64,000 bases of DNA, taken from the NCBI GenBank assembly GCA_947090525.1, contig CAMUON010000004.1, positions 1 through 64,000 on the forward strand, given 5' to 3'. Shown piece after piece: positions 11,129 to 19,597 of the stretch. A program made the translations under genes and the position numbers. This stretch comes from an uncultured Atopobium sp. (GTDB lineage Bacteria > Actinomycetota > Coriobacteriia > Coriobacteriales > Atopobiaceae). Within the stretch, counting starts at the first letter, position 1; each line of letters begins with the position of its first letter. The notes below the pieces were generated by a model. That model searched no databases. It was not told where the DNA came from and worked only from the letters and a program-made list of their open reading frames with translations.

Positions 11129-11929
11129 TTAGTGCTCTGCCTCGACCAACTGAATGTAGACGGTCGACAGAAGGGTAAATACATATGCTTGAATAACTGC
11201 AACCAGAATTTCAACCATATATATAGCAAAGAGAACCCCCACCCAGAATACGGAGCTTGACGCATTGAGGGCAGTTTGTATGGTGAGGGCTTGCAAGGCA
11301 GGCTCTACAAACAGAGCCGCGAGCACTGCAAATGTGCCCATCACGACATGTCCTGCAAACATGTTGCAAAACAGACGAACAGCCAACGTAATCAGGCGCA
11401 GAAATGTCGAAAATGCTTCGATGAGCCCCAACAACAGCTGGAGAGGAAGCACAACTCCTTCGGGCGCGAGGCTTTTGATATAACCCCAAACTCCTTTGAG
11501 CTTGCACCCAACGCCGACGAAATAACAAAACGAGCAGGTCGCCACCGCAACTGTGACACCCATGGTGCCTGTACCTGGCTTAGCACCTGGAATCAGGCCC
11601 ATAAGATTGTTGAACAAGACGAAGAAAAAGACACTCGCCAAGAAGGGGAAGTGCGTCTTCCAGGTATCGCCCAATACGCCTTTGCACATGTCGTTGCGGA
11701 CAAAATCAATGGCAAGTTCGACGAAATTAACAAAGCAGCCATGAGGAACAAAACTCTTGGCCTGGCGCTTCTTGAACGCAAAAATAACCGAAACATAAAT
11801 AGCTATGGCGACACACATCCAGAAGATGTACTGAGTGAGCCCCCACGAGCCATTTCCAACTACCATCTGTGAGGTGAAGCTCCAGATAAGCTCATCCATA
11901 GCCTCGGACAAATGTGCAAGCGGATCCAC
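11129..11929 (-). CDS. atpB: F1Fo ATP synthase subunit a
   Basis: Subunit a provides the ion half-channels in the membrane. Several membrane helices are visible. The essential arginine lies in AVRLFCNMFAGH, and a conserved segment with LFNNLMGLIPG is present. I prefer the GTG at 11929 (protein 266 residues, VDPLAHLSEAMDE), which follows AAAGGGA and leaves the gene just clear of the upstream small membrane gene. The longer frame from 11998 would overlap that gene by 55 bases. Confidence 0.93.
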   Translation of the reverse strand: MDPLAHLSEAMDELIWSFTSQMVVGNGSWGLTQYIFWMCVAIAIYVSVIFAFKKRQAKSFVPHGCFVNFVELAIDFVRNDMCKGVLGDTWKTHFPFLASVFFFVLFNNLMGLIPGAKPGTGTMGVTVAVATCSFCYFVGVGCKLKGVWGYIKSLAPEGVVLPLQLLLGLIEAFSTFLRLITLAVRLFCNMFAGHVVMGTFAVLAALFVEPALQALTIQTALNASSSVFWVGVLFAIYMVEILVAVIQAYVFTLLSTVYIQLVEAEH

Positions 11930-11943
11930 GGTTTTCCCTTTCC

Positions 11944-12246
11944 CTACTGGCGCTTTGTAGATACGCACGCAAGACGCGCGCCCACCACAAGCCAGCATAC
12001 TAAACTTACCAGCGCAACTCCTGCTCCAAAGGGCAGCGTATGCGCGCTATTGTGTGCGTTTACAAACATAATTGCGAACGCCTGCAATATGAATGAACTA
12101 ATCATACAACCAAGCGCCCACAAAAGACCCTTTTCAAAATCGAGCCTTGAGCGATAGCACATTTCGCACACGATTACACAAGGGGCGCAAGTAAGCAGGG
12201 TAAAGACTGACGAGATGAAAAGAACCGAACACATATTCATGGACAT
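11944..12246 (-). CDS. Small membrane protein in the atpI position
   Basis: A roughly 100-residue protein with three likely membrane helices opens the ATP synthase operon, 14 bp upstream of atpB. Position and topology match AtpI, a helper for c-ring assembly or Mg2+/Ca2+ uptake, but I see no clear AtpI sequence signature. GTG at 12249 and ATG at 12246 and 12240 are all possible starts and the ribosome site is weak. Confidence 0.6.
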   Translation of the reverse strand: MSMNMCSVLFISSVFTLLTCAPCVIVCEMCYRSRLDFEKGLLWALGCMISSFILQAFAIMFVNAHNSAHTLPFGAGVALVSLVCWLVVGARLACVSTKRQ

Positions 12247-12249
12247 CAC

Positions 12250-12833
12250 GCTTCAACTTGGGTGATCAGATACTGCGCGTGCTTGGACAGAGGCGATACG
12301 CTCCATGCAAGCTATGTACAATCTGCGGGCGCGAACGCAACAACACACTGAGAAAACGTAGCGCTGTCTTTGCAGGAGCGTACATAGAGCGCTTGCAATA
12401 TATGATTACCGACGTTACCAACGTCTCTTATTGTGGGGAAAAAATACACGCATTCATAGGCGAAAACGTATTATTTACATAGAGTATACAATGTGCCTCG
12501 GACAAGAATACTGCAAAGATTCACCCGAACAAGGAATTCTAGTCATCTCTTATTTGCTTGTCCAATCTTGCGCCAAGTTGTGCGCACTTTGCTACAAAAC
12601 GTGCATAATTCTTTCAAGAAATATGCGCACAAAGCGGCACGAAGCAATGGTGAAAGGATCAAAATGCCCCGTACCAACAGGTACGAGGCACTTTTAGGGG
12701 TTACACATTTTTACATGTGGAGCTGCCTTCGCTTCATCGTGTGTGACGGAGCTTGGCTAGCTCATCCTACGTAGCAAAATACTGCACGACGAGATCCTGC
12801 GCAGCTAAATTCTACGCCACCAAATACTGCGGC
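12250..12833. other. Intergenic region between upp and the ATP synthase operon
   Basis: About 580 bp without a convincing gene. It contains the upp terminator (12661-12695) and, at 12411-12425, an inverted repeat GACGTT-ACC-AACGTC. The ATP synthase promoter must lie between these and 12250, but I could not pick a single -35/-10 pair with confidence. Plus-strand open frames here run through the terminator and are rejected. Confidence 0.5.
12661..12695 (-). terminator. Rho-independent terminator after upp
   Basis: AAAATGCCCCGTACC, loop AACA, then GGTACGAGGCACTTTT form a hairpin with one mismatch, flanked by A and T runs. It works on either strand by sequence, and it lies about 140 bp past the upp stop. 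Confidence 0.75.
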
Positions 12834-13475
12834 CTATTTCGTGCCGTAGATTCTATCGCCTGCATCCCCGAGACCTGGGAGAATGTAGGCGCTTTCGTTG
12901 AGCTCGCGGTCGAGCGCGCAGGTGTAGAGGCGTACATCGGGATCGAAGTCAAGAGTTGCCTTGACACCTTCGGGCGCAGACACCAAGGTAAGCGCACGAA
13001 TATCCTTCACCCCTGCTTCACGCAAGAAATGAATCGCTGCAGTAAGCGACCCACCTGTTGCAAGCATGGGGTCTACAACGAGGCACGTTCTGTTTTGGAT
13101 ATCCTCGGGAAACTTGCAGTAATATTGGTGCGGCAGATGTGTATCGGGATCGCGATACATACCCACATGCCCCACGCGCGCAGAAGGCGTGAGCTGCAAA
13201 ATGCCGTCGACCATACCAAGACCTGCGCGAAGAATAGGAATAATTGCAACTTTTTTGCCCGAAATGCGCTTGCAGTGCGCTACCTCAAGCGGGGTTTCCA
13301 CATCTACGTCCTCCAGAGGAAAGTCGCGCATGGCTTCATAGCCCTCAAAGATGGCAAGCTCGGTTACCAGTTCGCGAAATTGCTTGGTAGACGTCTCTTT
13401 GTCGCGCAAAATGTGCAGCTTGTGCTGTACAAGTGGGTGATCAATGATACAAAAACGCTTCTCGTCAAATTCCAT
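12834..13475 (-). CDS. upp: Uracil phosphoribosyltransferase
   Basis: Upp salvages uracil to UMP using PRPP. The 213-residue protein carries the PRPP-binding signature in VVDPMLATGGSL and the C-terminal uracil-binding segment PGLGDAGDRIYGTK. AAAGGA lies before the ATG. It is the last gene of the rpmE-prfA-prmC/sua5-rpiB-upp series before the ATP synthase operon, an order shared with Bacillus. Confidence 0.96.
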   Translation of the reverse strand: MEFDEKRFCIIDHPLVQHKLHILRDKETSTKQFRELVTELAIFEGYEAMRDFPLEDVDVETPLEVAHCKRISGKKVAIIPILRAGLGMVDGILQLTPSARVGHVGMYRDPDTHLPHQYYCKFPEDIQNRTCLVVDPMLATGGSLTAAIHFLREAGVKDIRALTLVSAPEGVKATLDFDPDVRLYTCALDRELNESAYILPGLGDAGDRIYGTK

Positions 13476-13524
13476 GACAATCCTTTCTCCTGGTACTTTT
13501 TCGCATATTTTTGTGCTTTTTCAT

Positions 13525-13550
13525 ATCCATACGGATGGTTGCGTATGGAT
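13525..13550 (-). promoter_or_regulatory. Hairpin in the upp leader
   Basis: ATCCATACG (13525-13533) pairs perfectly with CGTATGGAT (13542-13550) around an 8-base loop, 50 bp upstream of the upp start. No T tract follows, so it is not a standard terminator. It could be an RNA-processing or protein-binding site. Confidence 0.4.
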
Positions 13551-13611
13551 CAAATTGTGAGGCAAATTGCTAGCCGCTAAACATCATGAGCTGCTCGGCA
13601 AATCACGGCTC

Positions 13612-14079
13612 TTAGCAGCCCGCATCAACGCCGCAAAAGGCGCAATCGTCTTCGCGCATAATTTTGTCAACACGGCCTGTATGTCTGCCTCCACCAAAGG
13701 GTGTTTCGAGAAATTCTTTGAGAATCTCTTGATTGATCTCATACGGCGTAAAGCGACCCGAAAGGCAGATGACGTTACCATTATTGTGCTCGCGAAACAG
13801 ATGTGCAAAGTGGGGCGTCACGATCGTAGCAGCGCGTACACCTGGAACTTTATCGGCTGTGATCGCCATGCCAAGACCCGTCCCGCACAATAAAATACCT
13901 CGATCTGCCTCTTTGTTTGCAACCAAACGTGCAACCTTATCGGCAAAATCGGGGTAATCACAACGAGAATCTGTTGAGGGGCCACAATCTATGATCTCGT
14001 GGCCAAGAGATAAAAGCCAGGCTATTAACGGCGGCTTTTGGCCAAAACCGGCATGGTCTGAACCAATTGCAATTTTCAT
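13612..14079 (-). CDS. rpiB: Ribose-5-phosphate isomerase B
   Basis: RpiB interconverts ribose-5-phosphate and ribulose-5-phosphate. The protein is 155 residues from the ATG at 14079, which follows AAAGGAG; the earlier in-frame codon at 14106 has no ribosome site. Family features are GSDHAGF at the N-terminus, the catalytic cysteine in ILLCGTGLGM and the phosphate-binding region near EHNNGNVICLSGR. Allose-6-phosphate or other sugar-phosphate isomerases share this fold, but the context favours the standard role. Confidence 0.92.
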   Translation of the reverse strand: MKIAIGSDHAGFGQKPPLIAWLLSLGHEIIDCGPSTDSRCDYPDFADKVARLVANKEADRGILLCGTGLGMAITADKVPGVRAATIVTPHFAHLFREHNNGNVICLSGRFTPYEINQEILKEFLETPFGGGRHTGRVDKIMREDDCAFCGVDAGC

Positions 14080-14118
14080 GACGCTCCTTTTTCTGCGCAC
14101 AAACACTAGTACTTACAA

Positions 14119-15687
14119 TTATACGCATGCAGCAATCTCGTGAGGGTCGATTGCACCAATCCTCAAAATTTTTGCGCTATCTTGCGTGCAATCTACAATG
14201 GTCGACGCAATTGCCAAAGGCGCACGACCCGAATCGAGCACCAAATCTACCTCATCTACGAGGCGCTCTTCCACGGAAGATCCTGCAATTGCCGCATCTT
14301 GACCGTGGGTATTGGCGCTTGTGATCGCAAGCGGACTTTTGAGCTCACGGCAAATCGCGCGGACAAGGTTTGAATCGGGCAGACGAAGTGCAATCGTGTG
14401 ATTTTGAGGATGGGTGTACTCGGCTGCTACCTCATCGCTTGCGTGTACCACAAGGGTCAAAGCGCCTGGCCAGAAGCGTTCGGCGAGCGCGTACGCCCAC
14501 GCGGGAACGTCTTTTCCATAGCGTGTAAGATCTTCGATATCTCCTATGAGCCAAGGAAGCGTTTGCGCGCGGTCGCGATGCTTAATGCTAAACGTGCGCT
14601 CATGTGCGGGATTATTGGGCGTCGCCACGCAGCCTATGCCATATACGGAATCGGTGGGCAAAATTACAACACCTTGATGTTGAAATACGTCGCAGGCACG
14701 CGCAAGCACCTCAGCTGTTGGATGATCTTGATCGAGCGTGACAATTTTTGCTGCGCGAGCTTTTGCCGCTTCTTCTTCTTGAGTAGTCATCTGCGAAAAA
14801 TCCCCTTTTCTTCGTGCCACCAAAAAGCGCTTGTGGTGAGCTAAATCTTCCAGGACCGATACGCTTGACCATATCCCCTGCTCACGCGCAAGCGTTTGAG
14901 CTTGGGATACGTTATCTTCAAACAATTCAACACAAAACATTGCTCCTGGACGAAGCCATTGTGGAGCAACGTTCAAAATCTTACGAAATACATCCAGCCC
15001 GTCTTCTCCCCCATCGAGCGCAAGTGTGGGCTCATAGCGCTTGACCTCATCGGAAAGCGTGGAAATCACTTTCGAAGGCACATAGGGAGGGTTGGATATA
15101 AGTATATCTACCTGGCCTTTCAGGCACTCGGGCATGTCGTCGGTGATGTTTGTCTCGAAAAAATGTATGCGCTCACTCAATTTCAAGCGCGCGGCGTTTT
15201 TTTGGGCAAGTGCAAGAGCAGATGCAGAAATATCGCTTGCATATACATCGGTATCAGGGCTTTCTTTGGCAAGCGAGCATGCGATGCACCCGCTTCCCAC
15301 ACCCACTTCGATCACGCGAAAGTGATGCCTCGAAGGGCGTGCCTCATTAAGCGCTTGAAGTGCAAAGTCGACCAAAAGCTCTGTCTCGGGACGAGGAATG
15401 AGCACGTGAGGACTGGTTTTAAGAACGATGTGACGAAAAGGAGCTTCGCCTACGATGTATTGGATCGGCGCGTGCTTTTCGCGCGCGACCACAAGATTGT
15501 GCATACACGTAAGCTCGCTTGGCGTAAGAACGTAGTCAATATTGAGATAGAGCTCAACGCGCGTTTTGTTGAGCGCAGAAGAGAGTAGCATCTCCGCAGA
15601 TAGTCGGGGGTGTTCGTCACCCTTCTGCGCGAGATGTCCACTCGTCCACTCAAGAATTTCTCGAATGCTCCACGCTTTTGCACTCAT
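14119..15687 (-). CDS. prmC: Fused release-factor methyltransferase (PrmC) and threonylcarbamoyl-AMP synthase (Sua5/TsaC)
   Basis: One 522-residue protein joins two translation-quality enzymes. Residues 1 to about 295 are PrmC/HemK, which methylates the GGQ glutamine of release factors: IPRPETE (98-104), SAM loop GVGSGCIA (129-136) and catalytic NPPY (199-202). After a charged linker (about 300-320), residues about 325-522 form a YrdC/Sua5 domain for t6A precursor synthesis: PTDSVYGIG (344-352), KHR (369-371) and LAITSANTHG. All key motifs look intact in both halves. The ATG at 15687 lies directly after the prfA stop (TAACATG), so the modifier is coupled to its substrate. An internal Met300 could start a separate Sua5 but has no good ribosome site. 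Confidence 0.92.
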   Translation of the reverse strand: MSAKAWSIREILEWTSGHLAQKGDEHPRLSAEMLLSSALNKTRVELYLNIDYVLTPSELTCMHNLVVAREKHAPIQYIVGEAPFRHIVLKTSPHVLIPRPETELLVDFALQALNEARPSRHHFRVIEVGVGSGCIACSLAKESPDTDVYASDISASALALAQKNAARLKLSERIHFFETNITDDMPECLKGQVDILISNPPYVPSKVISTLSDEVKRYEPTLALDGGEDGLDVFRKILNVAPQWLRPGAMFCVELFEDNVSQAQTLAREQGIWSSVSVLEDLAHHKRFLVARRKGDFSQMTTQEEEAAKARAAKIVTLDQDHPTAEVLARACDVFQHQGVVILPTDSVYGIGCVATPNNPAHERTFSIKHRDRAQTLPWLIGDIEDLTRYGKDVPAWAYALAERFWPGALTLVVHASDEVAAEYTHPQNHTIALRLPDSNLVRAICRELKSPLAITSANTHGQDAAIAGSSVEERLVDEVDLVLDSGRAPLAIASTIVDCTQDSAKILRIGAIDPHEIAACV

Positions 15688-15688
15688 G

Positions 15689-16756
15689 TTACACCGCGTG
15701 AGCAAGCTTTTCGGCACGCTCAGCTGCGGCGAGCGCCTCAATAACCGTGATAAGTGCATCGCCCAAAAGAACGCCGTTATAAGTAGAACTAAAGCCGATG
15801 CGGTGATCGGTTACACGGTCTTGAGGCTGATTGTAGGTGCGAATTTTTTCGGAACGATTGCCGTGTCCAATCTGAGAAAGGCGCTCGGCACCCTGCTCTG
15901 CCTGCTGTTTTTCGAGCTCCATTTCGTAGAGGCGTGCGCGGAGCATCTGCATACACACTTCACGGTTTTGGATCTGAGAGCGCTGGTCCTGCGATTGGAC
16001 AACAGTATTTGTGGGAAGGTGCGTGATACGAACGGCAGAATAGGTGGTGTTGACGCACTGACCACCAGGACCCGAAGCACAGTAGGTATCGACGCGCAAA
16101 TCCTGCGGATCGATTTCGATATCGATTTCGTCCGCCTCAGGAAGCACAGCAACGGTAGCTGTAGAGGTTTGGATGCGTCCCTGGCTTTCGGTTTTTGGCA
16201 CGCGCTGCACACGATGCACGCCCGACTCATATTTCATGACAGAATACACTTTTTCGCCGAGCATCTTGAATTCGATCGTCTTAAAGCCACCTGCCTCAGA
16301 AGGGCTTGAGGAAAGAATTTGTGTCTTCCAACCTTTGCTTTCGCTAAAGCGCTCGTACATTTTGAACAGATCACCTGCAAAAATCGCCGCTTCATCTCCA
16401 CCGACACCGGCGCGAATTTCGATGATCGTGTCTTTTTCATCATTGGGATCGCCAGGAATGAGCATGATTTTGATTTCTTCCTCGAGGTCGGGAAGCTTTT
16501 GCTCATTTTCTTGAATGTCGGCTTGCAGCATCTCACGTTCATCTGCAGATGATGCCTCGCGAAGCATCTCCTTTGCCGCTTCGATGTCATCTTGCGCTTG
16601 GAGGTATTCACGTGCACGAGCGACAAGATCTTCCTGGCGCGCACGAGCTTTTGCAACTTGAGCGTACTTTGCGGGGTCGCTTACGATGGCGGGATCGAGC
16701 ATTTTTTTCTCGAGTTCTTCGTATGCGGTGATGAGTTTTTCAAGTTTATCGCGCAT
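15689..16756 (-). CDS. prfA: Peptide chain release factor 1
   Basis: RF1 recognises UAA and UAG and triggers peptide release. The protein is 355 residues from the ATG at 16756, which follows AGGAGC; a longer in-frame start at 16807 lacks support. The GGQ loop is present in SGPGGQCVNTTYSAV, and the stop-codon-reading region includes RVPKTESQGRIQTS, as in RF1 rather than RF2. The PrmC-Sua5 fusion that modifies the GGQ follows immediately. Confidence 0.96.
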   Translation of the reverse strand: MRDKLEKLITAYEELEKKMLDPAIVSDPAKYAQVAKARARQEDLVARAREYLQAQDDIEAAKEMLREASSADEREMLQADIQENEQKLPDLEEEIKIMLIPGDPNDEKDTIIEIRAGVGGDEAAIFAGDLFKMYERFSESKGWKTQILSSSPSEAGGFKTIEFKMLGEKVYSVMKYESGVHRVQRVPKTESQGRIQTSTATVAVLPEADEIDIEIDPQDLRVDTYCASGPGGQCVNTTYSAVRITHLPTNTVVQSQDQRSQIQNREVCMQMLRARLYEMELEKQQAEQGAERLSQIGHGNRSEKIRTYNQPQDRVTDHRIGFSSTYNGVLLGDALITVIEALAAAERAEKLAHAV

Positions 16757-16931
16757 GTGAGCTCCTAAAACCTCAGGCAGGTCGTGGAAAATAGAAGGTT
16801 GATACAAAACAAGTGTGAGTGCTAAGCATGTGGAGCTGCTTCTGCGGGCTTCACGTGCTTACGAGTTGCACGTGCTGCACGCGCATTGCGTTAAGAGTGC
16901 GGCTCCTTATACAAGCGCTCGCGGTCGCTCT

Positions 16932-16966
16932 AAAAAAAGAGCACCTACAACGTGATAGGTGCTCTT
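16932..16966 (-). terminator. Rho-independent terminator after rpmE
   Basis: AGAGCACCTA (16938-16947) pairs perfectly with TAGGTGCTCT (16956-16965). On the minus strand the stem is followed by seven T. It sits between rpmE and prfA, so the two may be separate transcripts despite the conserved order. Confidence 0.88.
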
Positions 16967-17021
16967 GTTCGTGACTGATTATCTGCATAAACAGCGCTAG
17001 CAAAGAGCGTGAATATGAGAC

Positions 17022-17459
17022 CTACTCGCCGTCTTTGGCTTCTTGAGAAGAAACACTCTCTTCAGCAGCAGCGGCTTCTTCAGCTGCACGAGCAGCCTCT
17101 TTCTCGGCCTCAGCAGCAGCGCGTTTTTCGAATTCAGCAGCACGCTTAGCTTTCTTTGCAGCTTTTTCTTCAGCAGCAGCCTTCTTTGCAGCGGCTTCTT
17201 CAGCTGCACGAGCAGCTTTTTGTGCCTTCGCTTCTTCAGCAGCTTTGAGCTGAGCAGCAGCAGCGCCACCAAATTTGTTGGAGAAGCGCTGAACACGTCC
17301 ACCCGTGTCGACAAGCTTTTGCTGACCCGTGTAGAATGGGTGGCACTTGTCGCAAAGGTCAACCGTAAGCTCAGACTTGGTTGAATGAGTGGTCCAGGTG
17401 TTGCCGCAGGTGCAACGAACGGTGCACTCGACATAATCTGGATGAATACCTTGCTTCAT
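17022..17459 (-). CDS. rpmE: Ribosomal protein L31 with long charged C-terminal extension
   Basis: The first 70 residues are a complete zinc-type (C+) L31 with Cys16, Cys18, Cys36 and Cys39 (CTCGN and CDKCHPF), which binds the large subunit at the intersubunit bridge. Residues about 71-145 double the normal length with a low-complexity tail of Ala, Glu, Lys and Arg that should form one long helix or coiled coil. The tail is in frame, uninterrupted and rich in repeated GCAGC-type codons. It may have grown by slippage. A strong ribosome site lies before the ATG. Confidence 0.93.
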   Translation of the reverse strand: MKQGIHPDYVECTVRCTCGNTWTTHSTKSELTVDLCDKCHPFYTGQQKLVDTGGRVQRFSNKFGGAAAAQLKAAEEAKAQKAARAAEEAAAKKAAAEEKAAKKAKRAAEFEKRAAAEAEKEAARAAEEAAAAEESVSSQEAKDGE

Positions 17460-17637
17460 AACAGGACTCCTTTGTTGCGCTTGGTTTTTGCCAAGCTGGC
17501 GGATTTATCTCGTATGATGGGCTGAGGCTGAGCTCACCGCACTCCAAACGAGATACAAGCTTTAATAGTTTAGCAGATGTGCACACTTAATATAAAGGGC
17601 GCGTCATATAAATTGCCGGCATCACAGTTTTATCATC

Positions 17638-17652
17638 TTGTATAATACAAGC
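17638..17652. promoter_or_regulatory. Palindrome over a -10 box between rpmE and panC
   Basis: CTTGTAT-A-ATACAAG is a perfect 15-bp palindrome containing TATAAT (17641-17646), 71 bp upstream of the panC start. It lies between the divergent rpmE and panC genes, so it can serve as -10 element and operator together. No good -35 is visible at 17 bp. The same half-sites recur upstream of sstT. Confidence 0.5.
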
Positions 17653-17722
17653 GTAATGTATGAGCGCATGGGGCTGCGCGGGCAGCCGTCCCCGATCCCA
17701 CGCGCACAATGAAAGGGCAATC

Positions 17723-18571
17723 ATGCAGGTAGTGCACACAATCGCAGAAGTTAGACAAGCCGTAAAAACTGCAAAATCACAAGGCAAAACTGTGGGTTTG
17801 GTGCCCACTATGGGCTTTTTGCACGAAGGGCATGAAAGTCTCATCACGCGCGCGCATCACGAGTGTGATTATGTCGTCGTTTCCGACTTTGTAAATCCGA
17901 CACAATTTGCGCCCACTGAGGACTTGGAAAGCTATCCGAGAGACCTTGATCACGACTGCGAGCTTGCAGAAAAAGCAGGCGCTGACCTCGTGTTTAATCC
18001 TCTTCCTGAAGAAATGTATGCGAGCGATGCTTCTTGTTATGTCAATACCGATGCGCTCACGCATGAGCTCTGTGGGCTTACGCGTCCTATACATTTTAGA
18101 GGCGTATGCACCGTCGTCGCTAAATTATTCAATATCGTGCAATGTGATCGTGCATATTTTGGCGAAAAAGATGCACAGCAGCTTGCTGTGATCAAACGCA
18201 TGGTGAGAGACCTTAACTTCCCCATCGAAATTATCGGCTGCCCGATTATTCGCGAAGCAGATGGCCTTGCCAAAAGCTCTCGCAATGCATATCTCTCAGA
18301 TCAAGAACGTGTGAGTGCGCTTTGTGTGTCGCGCGCCATTTTCAAAGGAAAAGAGCTTGTAGAAGCTGGCGAGCGCAATGCAAAGACCGTGCTTTCGGCT
18401 ATGCGAAAGATCATCGAAGCTGAGCCTCTCGCGCGCATCGACTATGTGAAAATGGTTGACTTTGAGACGATTACGCAAATTGATACAATCGGCGACCGTC
18501 CCATCCTCTGCGCGGTTGCGGTGTACTTTGGCACGACACGCCTCATCGATAACTTCATTTTTTGTGCATAA
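17723..18571 (+). CDS. panC: Pantothenate synthetase
   Basis: PanC condenses pantoate and beta-alanine with ATP to give pantothenate. The 282-residue protein has the nucleotidyltransferase HxGH motif at 34-37 (LHEGH) and a KSSRNAYLS segment in the second half. The ATG at 17723 follows GAAAGGG; an upstream in-frame codon at 17660 would add 21 residues without a ribosome site. panB and panD are not in the window. coaX, which acts on the product, follows 151 bp downstream on the same strand. Confidence 0.95.
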   Translation: MQVVHTIAEVRQAVKTAKSQGKTVGLVPTMGFLHEGHESLITRAHHECDYVVVSDFVNPTQFAPTEDLESYPRDLDHDCELAEKAGADLVFNPLPEEMYASDASCYVNTDALTHELCGLTRPIHFRGVCTVVAKLFNIVQCDRAYFGEKDAQQLAVIKRMVRDLNFPIEIIGCPIIREADGLAKSSRNAYLSDQERVSALCVSRAIFKGKELVEAGERNAKTVLSAMRKIIEAEPLARIDYVKMVDFETITQIDTIGDRPILCAVAVYFGTTRLIDNFIFCA

Positions 18572-18722
18572 TGATTGATCTCTCATGCATATATAAAGCA
18601 TATACACGTGCTTACGCTTATGCATAACATACCTGTCGTATGCTATATCGCATGAGAACATACATTCTGAACGCACAGATCAAGTCGCACACACATCACG
18701 ACAATCCCGAGAAAGCGAAGCT

Positions 18723-19508
18723 ATGCTTGTTGCAGTAGATGTTGGAAATACGCAAACAAATTTGGGCCTCATTGATGATGAAGGCACAATCCTGCATCAA
18801 TGGAGAATGGCGACGAATCCCACCAACACGCCAGACGAATTGCTTGAGCGCGTGCGCGGATTCTTTGCTATGTCTGACTTTAAACTTGAGCACGTACGTG
18901 CTTTTGTGGTGAGCTGCGTCGTACCGCTTTTGGCGCAACAGTGGAAAGCATGCGCTCAAGCGATCAAAAGCATAGATGATGTGTGCTTTATCGAGGCTAC
19001 GCGTGACTGCGGGATTACGTGCACACTTAAAGAGCTCCATCAAGTGGGCGCAGATAGGATTGCAAACGCTGTTGGAGCACTTACCTGTTATGGCCCTTCG
19101 ACAATCGTCGTAGATTTTGGAACGGCGACCAATATCGATGTCGTCGATCGCACAGGCGCGTTTGTCGGCGGGGTTATTATGCCAGGTATTTTGATGGGTG
19201 CGCATGCGCTCTTTTCGCGCGCGGCGAAGCTTTCGAGCGTAGAACTCACAGCACCTTTGCATACCATTGGAACCAATACAGAAGAAGCCGTGCAATCCGG
19301 CATTATGATCGGAAGTATCGCATGCGTGGAAGGACTTGTTTCGCGCATCAAACAAGAGCTTCATGATCCCGAGATGCAAGTCATTGCTACCGGCGGAAGT
19401 GCCTCAATGATTGCTGCTGCGACCAGCCTATTTGATCATGTAGATCAAGAGCTTACCGTACGCGGCATGTATCATATCTGGAAGCATTACAACAAGACGA
19501 AACAATAA
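18723..19508 (+). CDS. coaX: Type III pantothenate kinase
   Basis: CoaX phosphorylates pantothenate, the first step of coenzyme A synthesis, and unlike type I kinases is not inhibited by CoA. The 261-residue protein shows the ASKHA-fold motifs DVGNT (6-10), GADRIAN, VVDFGTATNID and GGVIMPG. The ribosome site is weak (GAAAGCGAAG). Together with panC it makes pantothenate supply and use adjacent. Confidence 0.95.
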   Translation: MLVAVDVGNTQTNLGLIDDEGTILHQWRMATNPTNTPDELLERVRGFFAMSDFKLEHVRAFVVSCVVPLLAQQWKACAQAIKSIDDVCFIEATRDCGITCTLKELHQVGADRIANAVGALTCYGPSTIVVDFGTATNIDVVDRTGAFVGGVIMPGILMGAHALFSRAAKLSSVELTAPLHTIGTNTEEAVQSGIMIGSIACVEGLVSRIKQELHDPEMQVIATGGSASMIAAATSLFDHVDQELTVRGMYHIWKHYNKTKQ

Positions 19509-19513
19509 GAAGG

Positions 19514-19553
19514 GCGCGTCTGCACACACGCGATCGCATGCGTGCAGACGCGC
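19514..19553. terminator. Hairpin between convergent coaX and mgtA
   Basis: GCGCGTCTGCAC (19514-19525) pairs with GTGCAGACGCGC (19542-19553), with a further pairing tip. A short T-rich run follows on the plus strand. It can end the coaX transcript. Confidence 0.7.
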
Positions 19554-19564
19554 GACCTTTCTCT

Positions 19565-19597
19565 TCTACAGCAACTCTACGACAACTCTACAGCAAC
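19565..19597. repeat. Three tandem 11-bp repeats across the mgtA stop codon
   Basis: TCTACAGCAAC, TCTACGACAAC and TCTACAGCAAC follow one another. The last unit encodes the final codons and stop of mgtA, so copies appear to have been added just after the stop. Confidence 0.7.

Noticed and set aside
12493..12774. Plus-strand 93-codon frame between the ATP synthase operon and upp
   Set aside because: It runs through the upp terminator hairpin, has no ribosome site and an unnatural composition.
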